A stretch of 38,065 nt of DNA from assembly GCA_903828955.1 (NCBI GenBank), contig CAIKOA010000009.1, forward strand, positions 1 through 38,065. Reading direction: 5' to 3'. A model generated the notes under the pieces. It was not told where the DNA came from. It searched no databases and saw nothing but the letters and a program-made list of their open reading frames with translations. Below, one piece after another: positions 7,345-14,679 of the stretch; position 1 is the first letter of the stretch, and the number at the start of each line of letters is the position of its first letter. Both the position numbers and the translations under genes were made by a program. The DNA comes from an uncultured Microcaldota archaeon. GTDB lineage: Archaea; Micrarchaeota; Micrarchaeia; Anstonellales; Bilamarchaeaceae.

Positions 7345-7923
7345 TCAAACCTCTTTCTTGATGGCTTCCCTAGCCTTCTCAAACAGCTTAGTGAATTCCT
7401 TCGGGTCGAACCCTTCCTTTATATACGAAGAGAATTTCTTCCTGTATTCCGCATCCGGAAGGGATTTTGCAAACGCCTCGATGTGCGCGCCTTTCATCCG
7501 CTCCGCATCCACTATTCCTTCACCGTGCGGGCTAGCAAGCCCCGCGTCCACCGCGCCCATCTGCGCCGCAAACGGCAGCCCCCCTACAACCGAGGAAACG
7601 AGCCCAATATCGAGAACAAATTCCTTCACTCCCGCCTTTTTCCCAAGCAGCCCTGCATAGTACCCCGCAAGGTAAGCGGTCGGAAGGTTCCTTCTCGGAG
7701 CCCACTTGAATTTCTTCAGTTTTTCAGATGCCACAGATGCAAGCACCTTGTCCCCCGCAGGCTCGAACGCCACAAACTGCACAAGCACCTGCTTGTTGCT
7801 GCTGCGGACAACCATGCGCGGCATTTCTGATTTCACAAGCGCAAGGCGCTTCGCGTAGTTGGTAGCTTTCTCGCGCCTTCTCCTGAATGCGACCACATAA
7901 ACCGGCCCTTTTGCTTTTGCCAT
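7345..7923 (-). CDS. rpl18: Ribosomal protein L18
   Basis: 5S-rRNA-binding large-subunit protein. Recognised by VAFRRRREKATNYAKRLALVKS near the N-terminus and NLPTAYLAGYYAGLLGKKAG, FVLDIGL and the C-terminal DAEYRKKFSSYIKEGFDPKEF of archaeal L18/L5. 192 residues, usual length. Between L19e and S5, the normal archaeal position. Confidence 0.95.
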   Translation of the reverse strand: MAKAKGPVYVVAFRRRREKATNYAKRLALVKSEMPRMVVRSSNKQVLVQFVAFEPAGDKVLASVASEKLKKFKWAPRRNLPTAYLAGYYAGLLGKKAGVKEFVLDIGLVSSVVGGLPFAAQMGAVDAGLASPHGEGIVDAERMKGAHIEAFAKSLPDAEYRKKFSSYIKEGFDPKEFTKLFEKAREAIKKEV

Positions 7924-7927
7924 AACA

Positions 7928-8503
7928 TCACTTCTTTTCCTTCTTCTGCTCTGCCTTCTTCAGCGGCTTCCCCGCCCCTGCAGGAGCAGCTTTCTGCTGC
8001 TTTGCCGCCGCGGGCTTTGCTTCCTTTTTCGCAGGTGCAGCACTCCTCACAACCGAAGTCGCGGATGCAGCGCCTTCCTTTAGCATTCCATTGTCAACGA
8101 GGTAAATCCTGAGCGCGTTCTTTCCCTTGAACACCCCTCCCTTGATCTTGAGGTAGATTTCCCTCTTGAATTTCGGGGTCATGTCTCCGCTCTCAAGAAG
8201 CTCTGTAAGGTATTTCCGTTGCGAACGAACCTTCTCCATCCAGCCTTCCTTTGCGCCTTTCCTGGAGTATTTCGTCCCCCTCCTTCTCCCCCTCCCCTTC
8301 CTTTCCCTTCTCGGCTTAGTGCGGGGCCCCACATACGGAAGCGCATAAAGCACTCCCTCATCTATGAGCCCGCGGACATCTTCGCGAGTAAGCGCGTCCA
8401 TTGCGCGGGAAAATTCATCCGGCTTTATGCGCACCCTGTTCTCCCCTACTTTGAGGATGTCTGCCGCAAGCCGTTTTACCGTGATTGTCTGATTTACGCT
8501 CAT
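7928..8503 (-). CDS. rpl19e: Ribosomal protein L19e with Ala/Lys/Pro-rich tail
   Basis: Archaeal/eukaryotic large-subunit protein. The core (VKRLAADILKVGENRVRIKP, then SRKGAKEGWMEKVRSQRKYLTELLESGDMTP and YLKIKGGVFKGKNALRIYL) covers about residues 8-140. From about 148 to 191 the protein becomes a low-complexity tail of Ala, Lys, Pro and Gln ending KKAEQKKEKK, about 40 residues beyond the usual core. Similar tails occur on S3 and L22 in this same block. Confidence 0.94.
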   Translation of the reverse strand: MSVNQTITVKRLAADILKVGENRVRIKPDEFSRAMDALTREDVRGLIDEGVLYALPYVGPRTKPRRERKGRGRRRGTKYSRKGAKEGWMEKVRSQRKYLTELLESGDMTPKFKREIYLKIKGGVFKGKNALRIYLVDNGMLKEGAASATSVVRSAAPAKKEAKPAAAKQQKAAPAGAGKPLKKAEQKKEKK

Positions 8504-8919
8504 TGTGCCACCCCTTTGTTTTCATTCAGGACGCGGAGGTTCAATGCTTTCGCCCGTGCGGAGATTTCCGCCCTCTTGCGTTTTCCAACGCTCCCGCCAA
8601 TCCTTATGAGCACATCTTTCAGCCCCTCAAGCTCAGAAGGCGTGAACACACGCACCTCAGGGAACCCTAGCGGGTGCCTTCCCCTCGATTCGAAGGAATT
8701 CTTGTTCCCGACCCTCGGGCACTGCCCGAAGAAGGCCTTCCGTATCCTCTTCTTGTTGTCAACTCCCCTCGGCCTCCTCCACCTAGGCTTCACACTCTTC
8801 ATCCTGTGTTTCCCCAGTGAATTCGGCACGTAGAATGTCTTCTTCGCCTTCTTCACGAGCCTGATCTTTTTCATGCCTGTTGCCCTCTTTTTTGCTTCAA
8901 CCATCGTCATACGCCTCAT
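8500..8919 (-). CDS. rpl32e: Ribosomal protein L32e
   Basis: Large-subunit protein. The core KPRWRRPRGVDNKKRIRK followed by HPLGFPEVRVFTPSELEGL is the L32e signature. Its ATG at 8919 overlaps the L6 stop as ATGA. In-frame ATGs at 8910 and 8904 are alternatives; GAGG lies four bases before 8910. The N-terminal 40 residues are basic and poorly conserved, so the exact start is unsure. Confidence 0.92.
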   Translation of the reverse strand: MRRMTMVEAKKRATGMKKIRLVKKAKKTFYVPNSLGKHRMKSVKPRWRRPRGVDNKKRIRKAFFGQCPRVGNKNSFESRGRHPLGFPEVRVFTPSELEGLKDVLIRIGGSVGKRKRAEISARAKALNLRVLNENKGVAQ

Positions 8920-9422
8920 TCATCTACAAGGTATATTCCATCCTGGAAGACTCGGCAATCGTGGTTCCTTATCTTGGTCGCCTTCCTTATGTTCGCAACC
9001 GTCTGCCCCACATCTTCTATGTCCGGCCCGGAAACCGTAACGTCCTGGCCCTTTGCCTCCACCTTGGTGGCTCCCTGTATCTTCGTCTTCCTGTTCTTCT
9101 TCTCGCCCAGGAAGTTCTTGATTATGATGTCCTTCCCCTTAATTTCTACAGTCGCAGGGAAGTGCGCATACCGTATCTTCATAGTTCTATGGAAACCATC
9201 CGTTACTCCCTTAGCCATATTCACTATGTGCGCACGAACGGTATTTTCCATCTCATAGCGCTCCGTTTCCACGCGAATCGTATCCCCTTCCTGCTTTATC
9301 TCGAGCCTGCTTCCCTTGAAGTCCCTCTCCACAGTTCCCTTTGGCCCGCTAACTTTGACCTTCTTCCCGTTTATTGCGATTGTCACGCCCGCAGGCACTT
9401 TCATTTCCATCATCAGAACCAT
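8916..9422 (-). CDS. rpl6: Ribosomal protein L6
   Basis: Large-subunit protein near the sarcin-ricin loop and GTPase centre. Two repeated domains are visible: VTIAINGKKVKVSGPKGTVERDF in the first and KGKDIIIKNFLGEKK...VTVSGPDIEDVGQTVANI in the second. 168 residues from ATG 9422; ATGs at 9413, 9410 and 9404 are alternative starts, and GAGAGGA lies directly before 9422. Confidence 0.94.
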   Translation of the reverse strand: MVLMMEMKVPAGVTIAINGKKVKVSGPKGTVERDFKGSRLEIKQEGDTIRVETERYEMENTVRAHIVNMAKGVTDGFHRTMKIRYAHFPATVEIKGKDIIIKNFLGEKKNRKTKIQGATKVEAKGQDVTVSGPDIEDVGQTVANIRKATKIRNHDCRVFQDGIYLVDE

Positions 9423-9434
9423 TCCTCTCCTTAT

Positions 9435-9824
9435 TCAATACACAAACGCAAGCAGCTTTCCGCCCACCTGCATCTCCTGGGCTTCCTTGTTGGTCAGAAT
9501 GCCCTTTGGAGTGGAAACCACTATCAGCCCCACCCCTACCCCAGGGATGTAGTTCTGCTCAACGCGGGACCACTCGCTCTTCTTGACGGGCATGCGGGGC
9601 TTGATCACTCCGCAGTTGTTTATGAAACCGCCAAGGGCAACCTTGTAGTACCCTCCCTTCCCATCATCCACCATCTCGTAGCTCGTAACGTAACCGTTCT
9701 TCTTGAAAATCTCAAGAACGTTCTTCACAAGCCTGGATGCGCGCACCTTGCATTTCTGCATTCCTGCCATTTCGTGCGTCTTTATCGTGTTCATCGCGTC
9801 CCCTAAAAGGTCAACTGACATCAT
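9435..9824 (-). CDS. rps8: Ribosomal protein S8
   Basis: 16S-binding small-subunit protein and, in other prokaryotes, a translational autoregulator of the spc operon. SVDLLGDAMNTIKTHEMAGMQKC begins the archaeal form, and the C-terminal VGVGLIVVSTPKGILTNKEA contains the conserved STPxGI...A motif. Start ATG 9824 has GGGGTG just upstream; the next codon is also ATG (9821) and a GTG sits at 9830. Confidence 0.94.
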   Translation of the reverse strand: MMSVDLLGDAMNTIKTHEMAGMQKCKVRASRLVKNVLEIFKKNGYVTSYEMVDDGKGGYYKVALGGFINNCGVIKPRMPVKKSEWSRVEQNYIPGVGVGLIVVSTPKGILTNKEAQEMQVGGKLLAFVY

Positions 9825-9832
9825 CAACACCC

Positions 9833-9988
9833 CTAATATTTCCTGAAGCCGATGGATTCACCGACCTCGCGGAAGCATCTCCTGCAAATGTAGAGGCGAT
9901 ACTTCCGGATCACCGCTTTTGCGGTTCCGCATATCCTGCATTTTCTCGTTCCTTTTCCCTTGAATCTTGCTTCGAGCGGCATTTTCAT
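9833..9988 (-). CDS. rps14: Ribosomal protein S14, zinc-binding type
   Basis: A 51-residue gene, easily missed by length filters. Translation gives MKMPLEARFKGKGTRKCRIC at the start and ends ESIGFRKY. Zinc ligands are CRIC at 17-20 and CRRC at 35-38, and GFRKY is the conserved C-terminus. ATG 9988 has GGAGTGAT three bases upstream; ATG 9982 (MPLEARF) is possible. Between L5 and S8, the invariant spc position. Confidence 0.95.
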   Translation of the reverse strand: MKMPLEARFKGKGTRKCRICGTAKAVIRKYRLYICRRCFREVGESIGFRKY

Positions 9989-9992
9989 GAAA

Positions 9993-10517
9993 TCACTCCA
10001 TAGAAACATTCAGCTTGCTCTTTGCGTATTGCATCCCTTCTTCCTTGGTCACCACGTGGTTTTTCCCCACCGGTGCGAATGCGACCTTCCTTCTCGCAAC
10101 GCGCCCACCGCGCCGCCCGAGCGTTACGCAAACGTCAAATCCCATCATTCCAATTGAGGGGTCGTACTTTGCCCCCGGGAAATCAATGTATTCCTTTACC
10201 CCGAATGAGAAGTTCCCCCTGTTGTCAAAGTTCCCTTCCCTCAGCACCCTCTTCCTTGATGCCAGCGCCTTATCCAAAAAGGCAGTTGCCTTCTTTCCGC
10301 GCAGGGTAGTTTTTGCGCCAATAGGCATTCCCTTCCTTAATTTGAACGTCGGGTTGCGGTCGTGCGCCTTGGTTTCAATAGCCTTGCTCCCGCTTAGCCT
10401 CTCAATAAGGGACTTTGCGTGTTCAAGCCTTTCCCCAGGCTCCCCTATCCCAATGTTCATTGTGACCTTTTCAATTACGATTTCCCTCATCGGGTTCTCA
10501 GTAGATGCTGCCGCCAT
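9993..10517 (-). CDS. rpl5: Ribosomal protein L5
   Basis: 5S-rRNA-binding large-subunit protein. NPMREIVIEKVTMNIGIGEPGERLEHA and NPTFKLRKGMPIGAKTTLRG are family motifs, with NFSFGVKEYIDFPGAKYDP and LGRRGGRVARRK near the end. Start ATG 10517 (MAAASTENPM) follows the S4e stop and has GGTGAAT five bases upstream; the frame is open to 10550 but would overlap S4e. Confidence 0.95.
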   Translation of the reverse strand: MAAASTENPMREIVIEKVTMNIGIGEPGERLEHAKSLIERLSGSKAIETKAHDRNPTFKLRKGMPIGAKTTLRGKKATAFLDKALASRKRVLREGNFDNRGNFSFGVKEYIDFPGAKYDPSIGMMGFDVCVTLGRRGGRVARRKVAFAPVGKNHVVTKEEGMQYAKSKLNVSME

Positions 10518-10518
10518 T

Positions 10519-11214
10519 CTATTCACCCACCACAAAGAGGTACTGCGCAAGCGTCCTGTAGCTTCCTTCCTTCGTGCTTACAAGCGCCTCTGCAGGCCTC
10601 CCTTCGCTGTTAGGGAAAACCTCCTCAACCACCACGTGGTCCCCGGAGTGCTTTCCATCAGTGATTATGCATTTTGCGCCCTTTCCGAATTTCAGGAGCT
10701 TCTTCATCTTTCCCCCTGCCGCAACATCCAGGATGATCGAGTCCCCGACCTTCACATTGTTGTCCGCAAACAGGTTCCTCCCATCGTGGAGCGAAATGGA
10801 TATCTTCTTCCCCTTAAGCATTTTCTTTCCGGTAACTTTCAGGAGCTTCGAGCCGGCATCTTCCTTGTTCGCTTTCTCTGCAAAGAGCTTCCCTCTTTTT
10901 ACAATTATCTTATAGTAAAGGTTGGCTTCCGGCATTGCAACCACGTCCATCAGCCCGACCGGGAACTTCTCGTCTGTGCGAATCACTCCGTCCACAAGCA
11001 CTTTCCTCCCGTTCAGGATTGCCTTTGCCTCCCGTCTGTTCTGCACAATCCCGAGCATTTCACGGAGCAGCACGAGCAGAGGAATTCCTTTGATTGCCGG
11101 GTGTGTCCCCGGACCGGTGCTAACTATCCACACCTTGCTCTTCTTGTCATGGATCGGCATCGCTTTTGGCGCCGCCATCCGTTTAGTGTGCCCTTTCTGT
11201 CCTCTCTTAGCCAT
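10519..11214 (-). CDS. rps4e: Ribosomal protein S4e
   Basis: Archaeal/eukaryotic small-subunit protein with S4-like, central and KOW domains. N-terminal MAKRGQKGHTKRMAAP and HPAIKGIPLLVLLREMLGI, with the S4-like NRREAKAILNGRKVLVDG, are diagnostic. ATG 11214 has GGTGA six bases upstream, while the ATG at 11220 touches that site. 231 residues, normal length. Confidence 0.95.
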   Translation of the reverse strand: MAKRGQKGHTKRMAAPKAMPIHDKKSKVWIVSTGPGTHPAIKGIPLLVLLREMLGIVQNRREAKAILNGRKVLVDGVIRTDEKFPVGLMDVVAMPEANLYYKIIVKRGKLFAEKANKEDAGSKLLKVTGKKMLKGKKISISLHDGRNLFADNNVKVGDSIILDVAAGGKMKKLLKFGKGAKCIITDGKHSGDHVVVEEVFPNSEGRPAEALVSTKEGSYRTLAQYLFVVGE

Positions 11215-11216
11215 AT

Positions 11217-11564
11217 TCATTCACCTTTGAGGAGCTCTTTGCGGTACGAGCTCTCTTTTAACGCCGTCAGCTTCAGGTTTGAGGGCTGGAAAGGAATCGT
11301 GCTTTCCACTCCCCTCACATTCCTTCTTGTGACCCCTTCTAGGTAGACTACGCATTTTCCGTGGTGCACACTCTGCACCTTTGCGCTCTTCCCCTTCTGC
11401 GAGCCGCGCATGACCATTACGGTGTCCCCCTTGTTCACGAGGACCGCCCTCTTCTTCGTCTTGAGTGTTGCCTTCAATTCCTTTGCAAGGTGCACCCTGA
11501 GCATCCCCACTTTCGAGTGGAGCTTTCCCTGGTATTTTTTTCTTCTTTCCCTTCTCCTTTGCAT
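11217..11564 (-). CDS. rpl24: Ribosomal protein L24 (L26e type)
   Basis: Assembly-initiating large-subunit protein with a KOW motif (VNKGDTVMVMRGSQKGKSAKVQSV). The Arg/Lys-rich N-terminus (RRRERRKKYQGKLHSKVGMLRVHLAKEL) is the archaeal form. ATG 11564 is chosen; a GTTGATG string overlaps a second ATG at 11570, the same arrangement as before L15, and the frame extends to a TTG at 11573. Confidence 0.93.
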   Translation of the reverse strand: MQRRRERRKKYQGKLHSKVGMLRVHLAKELKATLKTKKRAVLVNKGDTVMVMRGSQKGKSAKVQSVHHGKCVVYLEGVTRRNVRGVESTIPFQPSNLKLTALKESSYRKELLKGE

Positions 11565-11580
11565 AAACATCAACCGCCGT

Positions 11581-11979
11581 CTATATCACTCCTGGGGCGA
11601 TCGCAGTGACCTTCGGGTACCGCTCGGCAACCTCTTTTGCCACCACTCCCTTGATTTCCGTTCCCACCGGGAGCCCGTCATCATTCACGAGCACGCACGC
11701 ATTGTCCTCAAAGCTTACGCGCAATCCGTTCGGCCTCCGGAATTCCTTCTTCTGCCTAATGATTACTGCCTTAACTTTCTTCTTGACCATTTCCGGCTTT
11801 CCCTTCTTCACTGCCGCAATAATCAGGCTGCCGATTCCCGCAGTCGGATTCCTGTTCCTTACCCCCTTGTACCCTTCCACCCCGATAATCTCGACGATTT
11901 TTGCCCCCGAGTTGTCGTGGCACGTTAGCCTTGACCCGAGCGTCAATGCCTTTGGAACGTTTGAACCAAGCCCTCTCAT
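11581..11979 (-). CDS. rpl14: Ribosomal protein L14
   Basis: Large-subunit interface protein. LTCHDNSGAKIVEIIGVEGYKGVRNRNPTAGIGSLIIAAVKKGKPEM is the conserved L14 body, and FEDNACVLVNDDGLPVGTEIKG follows. ATG 11979 (MRGLGSNVPK) has GGGTG six bases upstream and lies just after the S17 stop. 132 residues, normal. Confidence 0.95.
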   Translation of the reverse strand: MRGLGSNVPKALTLGSRLTCHDNSGAKIVEIIGVEGYKGVRNRNPTAGIGSLIIAAVKKGKPEMVKKKVKAVIIRQKKEFRRPNGLRVSFEDNACVLVNDDGLPVGTEIKGVVAKEVAERYPKVTAIAPGVI

Positions 11980-11980
11980 T

Positions 11981-12280
11981 TCAAGCACCCTCCTCCGCTT
12001 TCTTGATTATTTCAAGCACAATCCAGGACTTTGTCTTGCTGATTTTCCTGGTTTCCCCGATTCTTACGAGATCTCCGGTCTTTGCCCCGATTTCATCCGG
12101 GTTGTGGGCAGGAATCCTTGAGCGGCCCTTAGCCATCCTCTTATATTTGCCGATGCGCTTTACCACATCGCGCTCGACGATGACCGTCTTCTTGCTCTTG
12201 TCGCTCACTACCTTTCCCGTGAGCCTTCCGCCCCTCACCGCGAGCGGGCGTTTCTGCTTGTTGCCTGTGTTTTCCACCAT
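11981..12280 (-). CDS. rps17: Ribosomal protein S17
   Basis: Small-subunit OB-fold protein. LTGKVVSDKSKKTVIVERDVVKRIGKYKRM and HNPDEIGAKTGDLVRIGETRKISKTKSWIV are the archaeal S17/S11e signature. AGGTGATGATGGTG precedes the coding part, so ATG 12280, ATG 12283 and GTG 12277 are all close; 12280 is a compromise. About 99 residues. Confidence 0.94.
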   Translation of the reverse strand: MVENTGNKQKRPLAVRGGRLTGKVVSDKSKKTVIVERDVVKRIGKYKRMAKGRSRIPAHNPDEIGAKTGDLVRIGETRKISKTKSWIVLEIIKKAEEGA

Positions 12281-12286
12281 CATCAC

Positions 12287-12601
12287 CTATTCTCTTATTT
12301 TCTTTCCGATTTTTCTCGGCCGGTCTTCGGCCCTGAATGCAATTTCCTCTCCGGCTATTTTCCTTCCCCCTATTTCGAAAACGCACGGGATTTTCGGGAT
12401 TCTTTTTTCCCCCCGCACCGTTTCCACGAGAAAGGTGTGTTTTGTCTCATCGACGATTTTTCCCGAAATTCCGCGCAAAGGAGCGCCGGAACTTTCAAGG
12501 ACCACCAGCTTCTTGCCGATGAATTCGCCGATCAGGTTGAGCGGCCTCCGGGCCGCAGCCCTCGCCGTCTCGGTCCCTTCGCCGTCTCGGTGCCGCATCA
12601 T
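12287..12601 (-). CDS. rnp1: RNase P protein component 1 (p29/Pop4)
   Basis: Protein subunit of the tRNA 5'-processing ribozyme. The Sm-like core is LIGEFIGKKLVVLESSGAPLRGISGKIVDETKHTFLVET, followed by KRIPKIPCVFEI. Archaea place this gene between aIF1/L29 and S17, as here. The first 18 residues are low complexity, coded by a 12-base near-tandem repeat at about 12562-12591 (CGCCGTCTCGGT twice on the + strand). ATG 12601 overlaps the aIF1 stop as ATGA. Normal length, 104 residues. Confidence 0.92.
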   Translation of the reverse strand: MMRHRDGEGTETARAAARRPLNLIGEFIGKKLVVLESSGAPLRGISGKIVDETKHTFLVETVRGEKRIPKIPCVFEIGGRKIAGEEIAFRAEDRPRKIGKKIRE

Positions 12602-12903
12602 TCCACGTCTATGTTTTCCCCCGGGTACCCCATCTTGATCAAGATTGCCTTGATCTTCCTCTTGTGGTCCCCTTGGAGCACCACGCCGCCTTCTTTGCTG
12701 CTTCCGCCGCAGGCGAGCGCGCGCTTGAGCTCGGTTGCCGCTTCCGCGGCCCTGCCCTTGTCGATGCCCTCCACCACGGTCACAAGTTTCTTGAACTTTG
12801 CTTTTGTGGTGTACACCCGTATTTTCCTCACATCTTCCTTATCCAGGACCTCGCATACGCACAGGTCCTTTATCATTCCGCATTTTGCGCATATTTCTGC
12901 CAA
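12598..12903 (-). CDS. Translation initiation factor aIF1 (SUI1), TTG start
   Basis: aIF1 binds the 30S P-site region and rejects non-AUG or mismatched starts. N-terminal EICAKCGMIKDLCVCE carries the two Cys pairs of archaeal SUI1 proteins, and the body has RKIRVYTTKAKFKKLVTVVEGID, ALACGGSSKEGGVVLQGDHK and MGYPGENIDV. The family N-terminus is reached only from TTG 12903-12901, which has AGAGGG six bases upstream. The next ATG would remove the first Cys pair. There is no in-frame ATG nearby upstream. 101 residues, normal. The non-AUG start could allow self-regulation. Confidence 0.93.
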   Translation of the reverse strand: MAEICAKCGMIKDLCVCEVLDKEDVRKIRVYTTKAKFKKLVTVVEGIDKGRAAEAATELKRALACGGSSKEGGVVLQGDHKRKIKAILIKMGYPGENIDVE

Positions 12904-12917
12904 TTTTGTCCCTCTTT

Positions 12918-13100
12918 TTATTTCTTTTTCCTCTCGTTTGTGAGCGTGCTTATTCTTGCCATTGCCTTGCGGACTTCCCTGCTCTTTTTCGGGTTGTTCT
13001 CCATTCCGCCTTCAAGGAGCGCGAGGTTCAGCTCGTCCATCTTCCTTCCGAGCTCCGCATCCGTCATCTTCCGAAGTTCAGCGATTTTGTAGACTGCCAT
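12918..13100 (-). CDS. rpl29: Ribosomal protein L29
   Basis: Small helical large-subunit protein at the exit tunnel, near SRP and trigger sites. MAVYKIAELRKMTDAELGRKMDELNLALLEG and KKSREVRKAMARISTLTNERKKK are typical. ATG 13100 is used; a GTG at 13106 overlaps the S3 stop. 60 residues, normal. A 14-base gap to aIF1 follows. Confidence 0.92.
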   Translation of the reverse strand: MAVYKIAELRKMTDAELGRKMDELNLALLEGGMENNPKKSREVRKAMARISTLTNERKKK

Positions 13101-13102
13101 GT

Positions 13103-13861
13103 TCACACAACCCCTTGTGCCTTATCGGCAACATTCACTGCCGCATCTTTCGGCGGGCCCTGTACCTTTTCAACAGGCTGTGCAGGCGCTGCCGCCGCAG
13201 CAACCTCCGCTGCTTTTGCCGCCGCAGCCTTTGCCGCAACTGCGGCCGCCTTTGCCGCCGCAGCCTTCTCCATCGCCTCTTTCTTGTCCGGGAATATCGT
13301 CCCTGGAGGAGTAATCCTCACAAGCACCCCGATGATTCCGGATTTTGTATTTGCAGCAACGTGAGCTTCGCGCACAAGCCGTGCCGGTTCCCCGGATTTC
13401 GGGATGAACCCTTCCCCTACACGCAGGCTCTTTGCGCGCGCGCCCTTTGCGCCGATTTTTCCGGCCGCAACGATTTCCGCGCCGAGCGCCCCATTCCTTA
13501 TAATATCCTTAATTAAGAAGTGCAAAACCGCCCTTACTTTCTTTCCCATTTCAATATACTTCGCCGCCTTCTTTGCAACGAGCATGGGCTCCAGGTTCGG
13601 GTTCCTTACTTCAACCACGCTGATTTGCGGGTTCTCAAGCTTGAATTCCGTCTTGAGCGTCTCGGTAAGGGTGTTGATTGTCTTCCCTTTTTTCCCGATT
13701 ACCCGTCCAGGGTTGAGCACCTCGATTGCAATTCTCGTCACTATCGGGGTGCGCTGGATTTCAATGCTCGCAACCCCTGCCCTGTCGAGTTCCTTCTCGA
13801 GGTATTTCATTACCTTGTACTTTTCGATCTGATTATCAATAAATTTTGCCTCAATTGTCAT
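13103..13861 (-). CDS. rps3: Ribosomal protein S3 with Ala-rich tail
   Basis: Small-subunit head protein at the mRNA entry. The KH domain contains LNPGRVIGKKGKTINTLTETLK at about 50-71 with the GKKG loop, and the C-terminal domain has AKGARAKSLRVGEGFIPKSGEP and TKSGIIGVLVRITPPGTIFPD. From about residue 200 an Ala/Lys/Pro low-complexity tail of roughly 55 residues follows. ATG 13861 has GGTG five bases upstream; ATG 13864 overlaps the L22 stop. Confidence 0.95.
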   Translation of the reverse strand: MTIEAKFIDNQIEKYKVMKYLEKELDRAGVASIEIQRTPIVTRIAIEVLNPGRVIGKKGKTINTLTETLKTEFKLENPQISVVEVRNPNLEPMLVAKKAAKYIEMGKKVRAVLHFLIKDIIRNGALGAEIVAAGKIGAKGARAKSLRVGEGFIPKSGEPARLVREAHVAANTKSGIIGVLVRITPPGTIFPDKKEAMEKAAAAKAAAVAAKAAAAKAAEVAAAAAPAQPVEKVQGPPKDAAVNVADKAQGVV

Positions 13862-14670
13862 CATGCCACCTCTTTCTTCGGAGCGCTTGGCTTGCCAGCC
13901 GGAGCCGCAGCCTTTGCCGCCGGAGCGGCAGCCGCAGGCTTTGCAGATGCAGCCGGTGCCGCCTTCGCAGGCCCTTCAGTTTTCGGCTTTATCTCCTCCT
14001 TCTTCAGCGCCGGTGCAGGCGCTGCCTTTGGCGCAGCAGCCGGAGCCGCAGGAACTGCACGTGCAGTTGCCGGAGCACGCACTGGCGCATTTGCCGGAGC
14101 CACACTTGCTGGTGCAGGCGCTCCGCCCACTACCGCAGGAACTGGCGCAGCCGCCTTCTCCTCTTTCTTAGGAGCAGGAGCGGCTTTCGCTTTCTTCTTC
14201 ATCTCGTCCACGCGCGCCCTCTTTGCCTCGGCTTTCTCCCGGAGCACGATTTCGACGCGCGCGGTCTCCATCTTGGAAACGTTCCTTCTTCCCTTGGATG
14301 CGTAGCGCATAAAGATTCCCTTCTTGTTTGCGCATGCGTGCATCACGATGAGCTCCTCGCTGAGCCCCTTCTCTTTCGCATTTGCGATTGCGCTTTTGAG
14401 GCAGCCGAGGACGATTGCCGCTTCTTTTGCCGGCCATCTTCCCTTCTGCCCGCCGAGTTCCCTGCGGTGCCCCATCTTGGTGTTCCACGAGGGGTACTTT
14501 ATCGCCTGTTTCCCGACGCTTGCCTTCTCAAGGAAAGCAACTGCATTGTCTGCGCCCCTTCTCCGTATGTTGTAGCAGACCGCCGCAAGGTCCTTGTAGG
14601 AAGCGTTCACTCCCTCGACTCTTGCCTTCGCAACATCCGCTTCGTTTTCAACTTCGCACGAATAGCCCAT
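13861..14670 (-). CDS. rpl22: Ribosomal protein L22 with a long Ala/Pro-rich tail
   Basis: Large-subunit protein lining the exit tunnel. The archaeal core spans about residues 1-155 (ALKDL-like ASYKDLAAVCYNIRRRGAD, GRWPAKEAAIVLGCLKSAIANAKEKGL, HACANKKG, MRYASKGRRNVSKMETARVEIVL). A tail of about 110 residues, almost only Ala, Pro, Lys, Val and Glu, brings it to 269 residues against the usual 150-160. The tail would emerge from the ribosome surface and is probably disordered. The + strand open frame opposite it is a composition artefact. Confidence 0.94.
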   Translation of the reverse strand: MGYSCEVENEADVAKARVEGVNASYKDLAAVCYNIRRRGADNAVAFLEKASVGKQAIKYPSWNTKMGHRRELGGQKGRWPAKEAAIVLGCLKSAIANAKEKGLSEELIVMHACANKKGIFMRYASKGRRNVSKMETARVEIVLREKAEAKRARVDEMKKKAKAAPAPKKEEKAAAPVPAVVGGAPAPASVAPANAPVRAPATARAVPAAPAAAPKAAPAPALKKEEIKPKTEGPAKAAPAASAKPAAAAPAAKAAAPAGKPSAPKKEVA

Positions 14671-14679
14671 TTCATCACG

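Noticed and set aside
8880-9806. + strand open frame of 308 codons opposite L6 and S8
   Set aside because: Antisense shadow; no promoter, no recognisable domain.
10015-11346. Long + strand open frame of 443 codons opposite L5, S4e and L24
   Set aside because: It runs antisense to three well-conserved ribosomal genes, has no ribosome site or family motif, and reflects the codon bias of the opposite strand.
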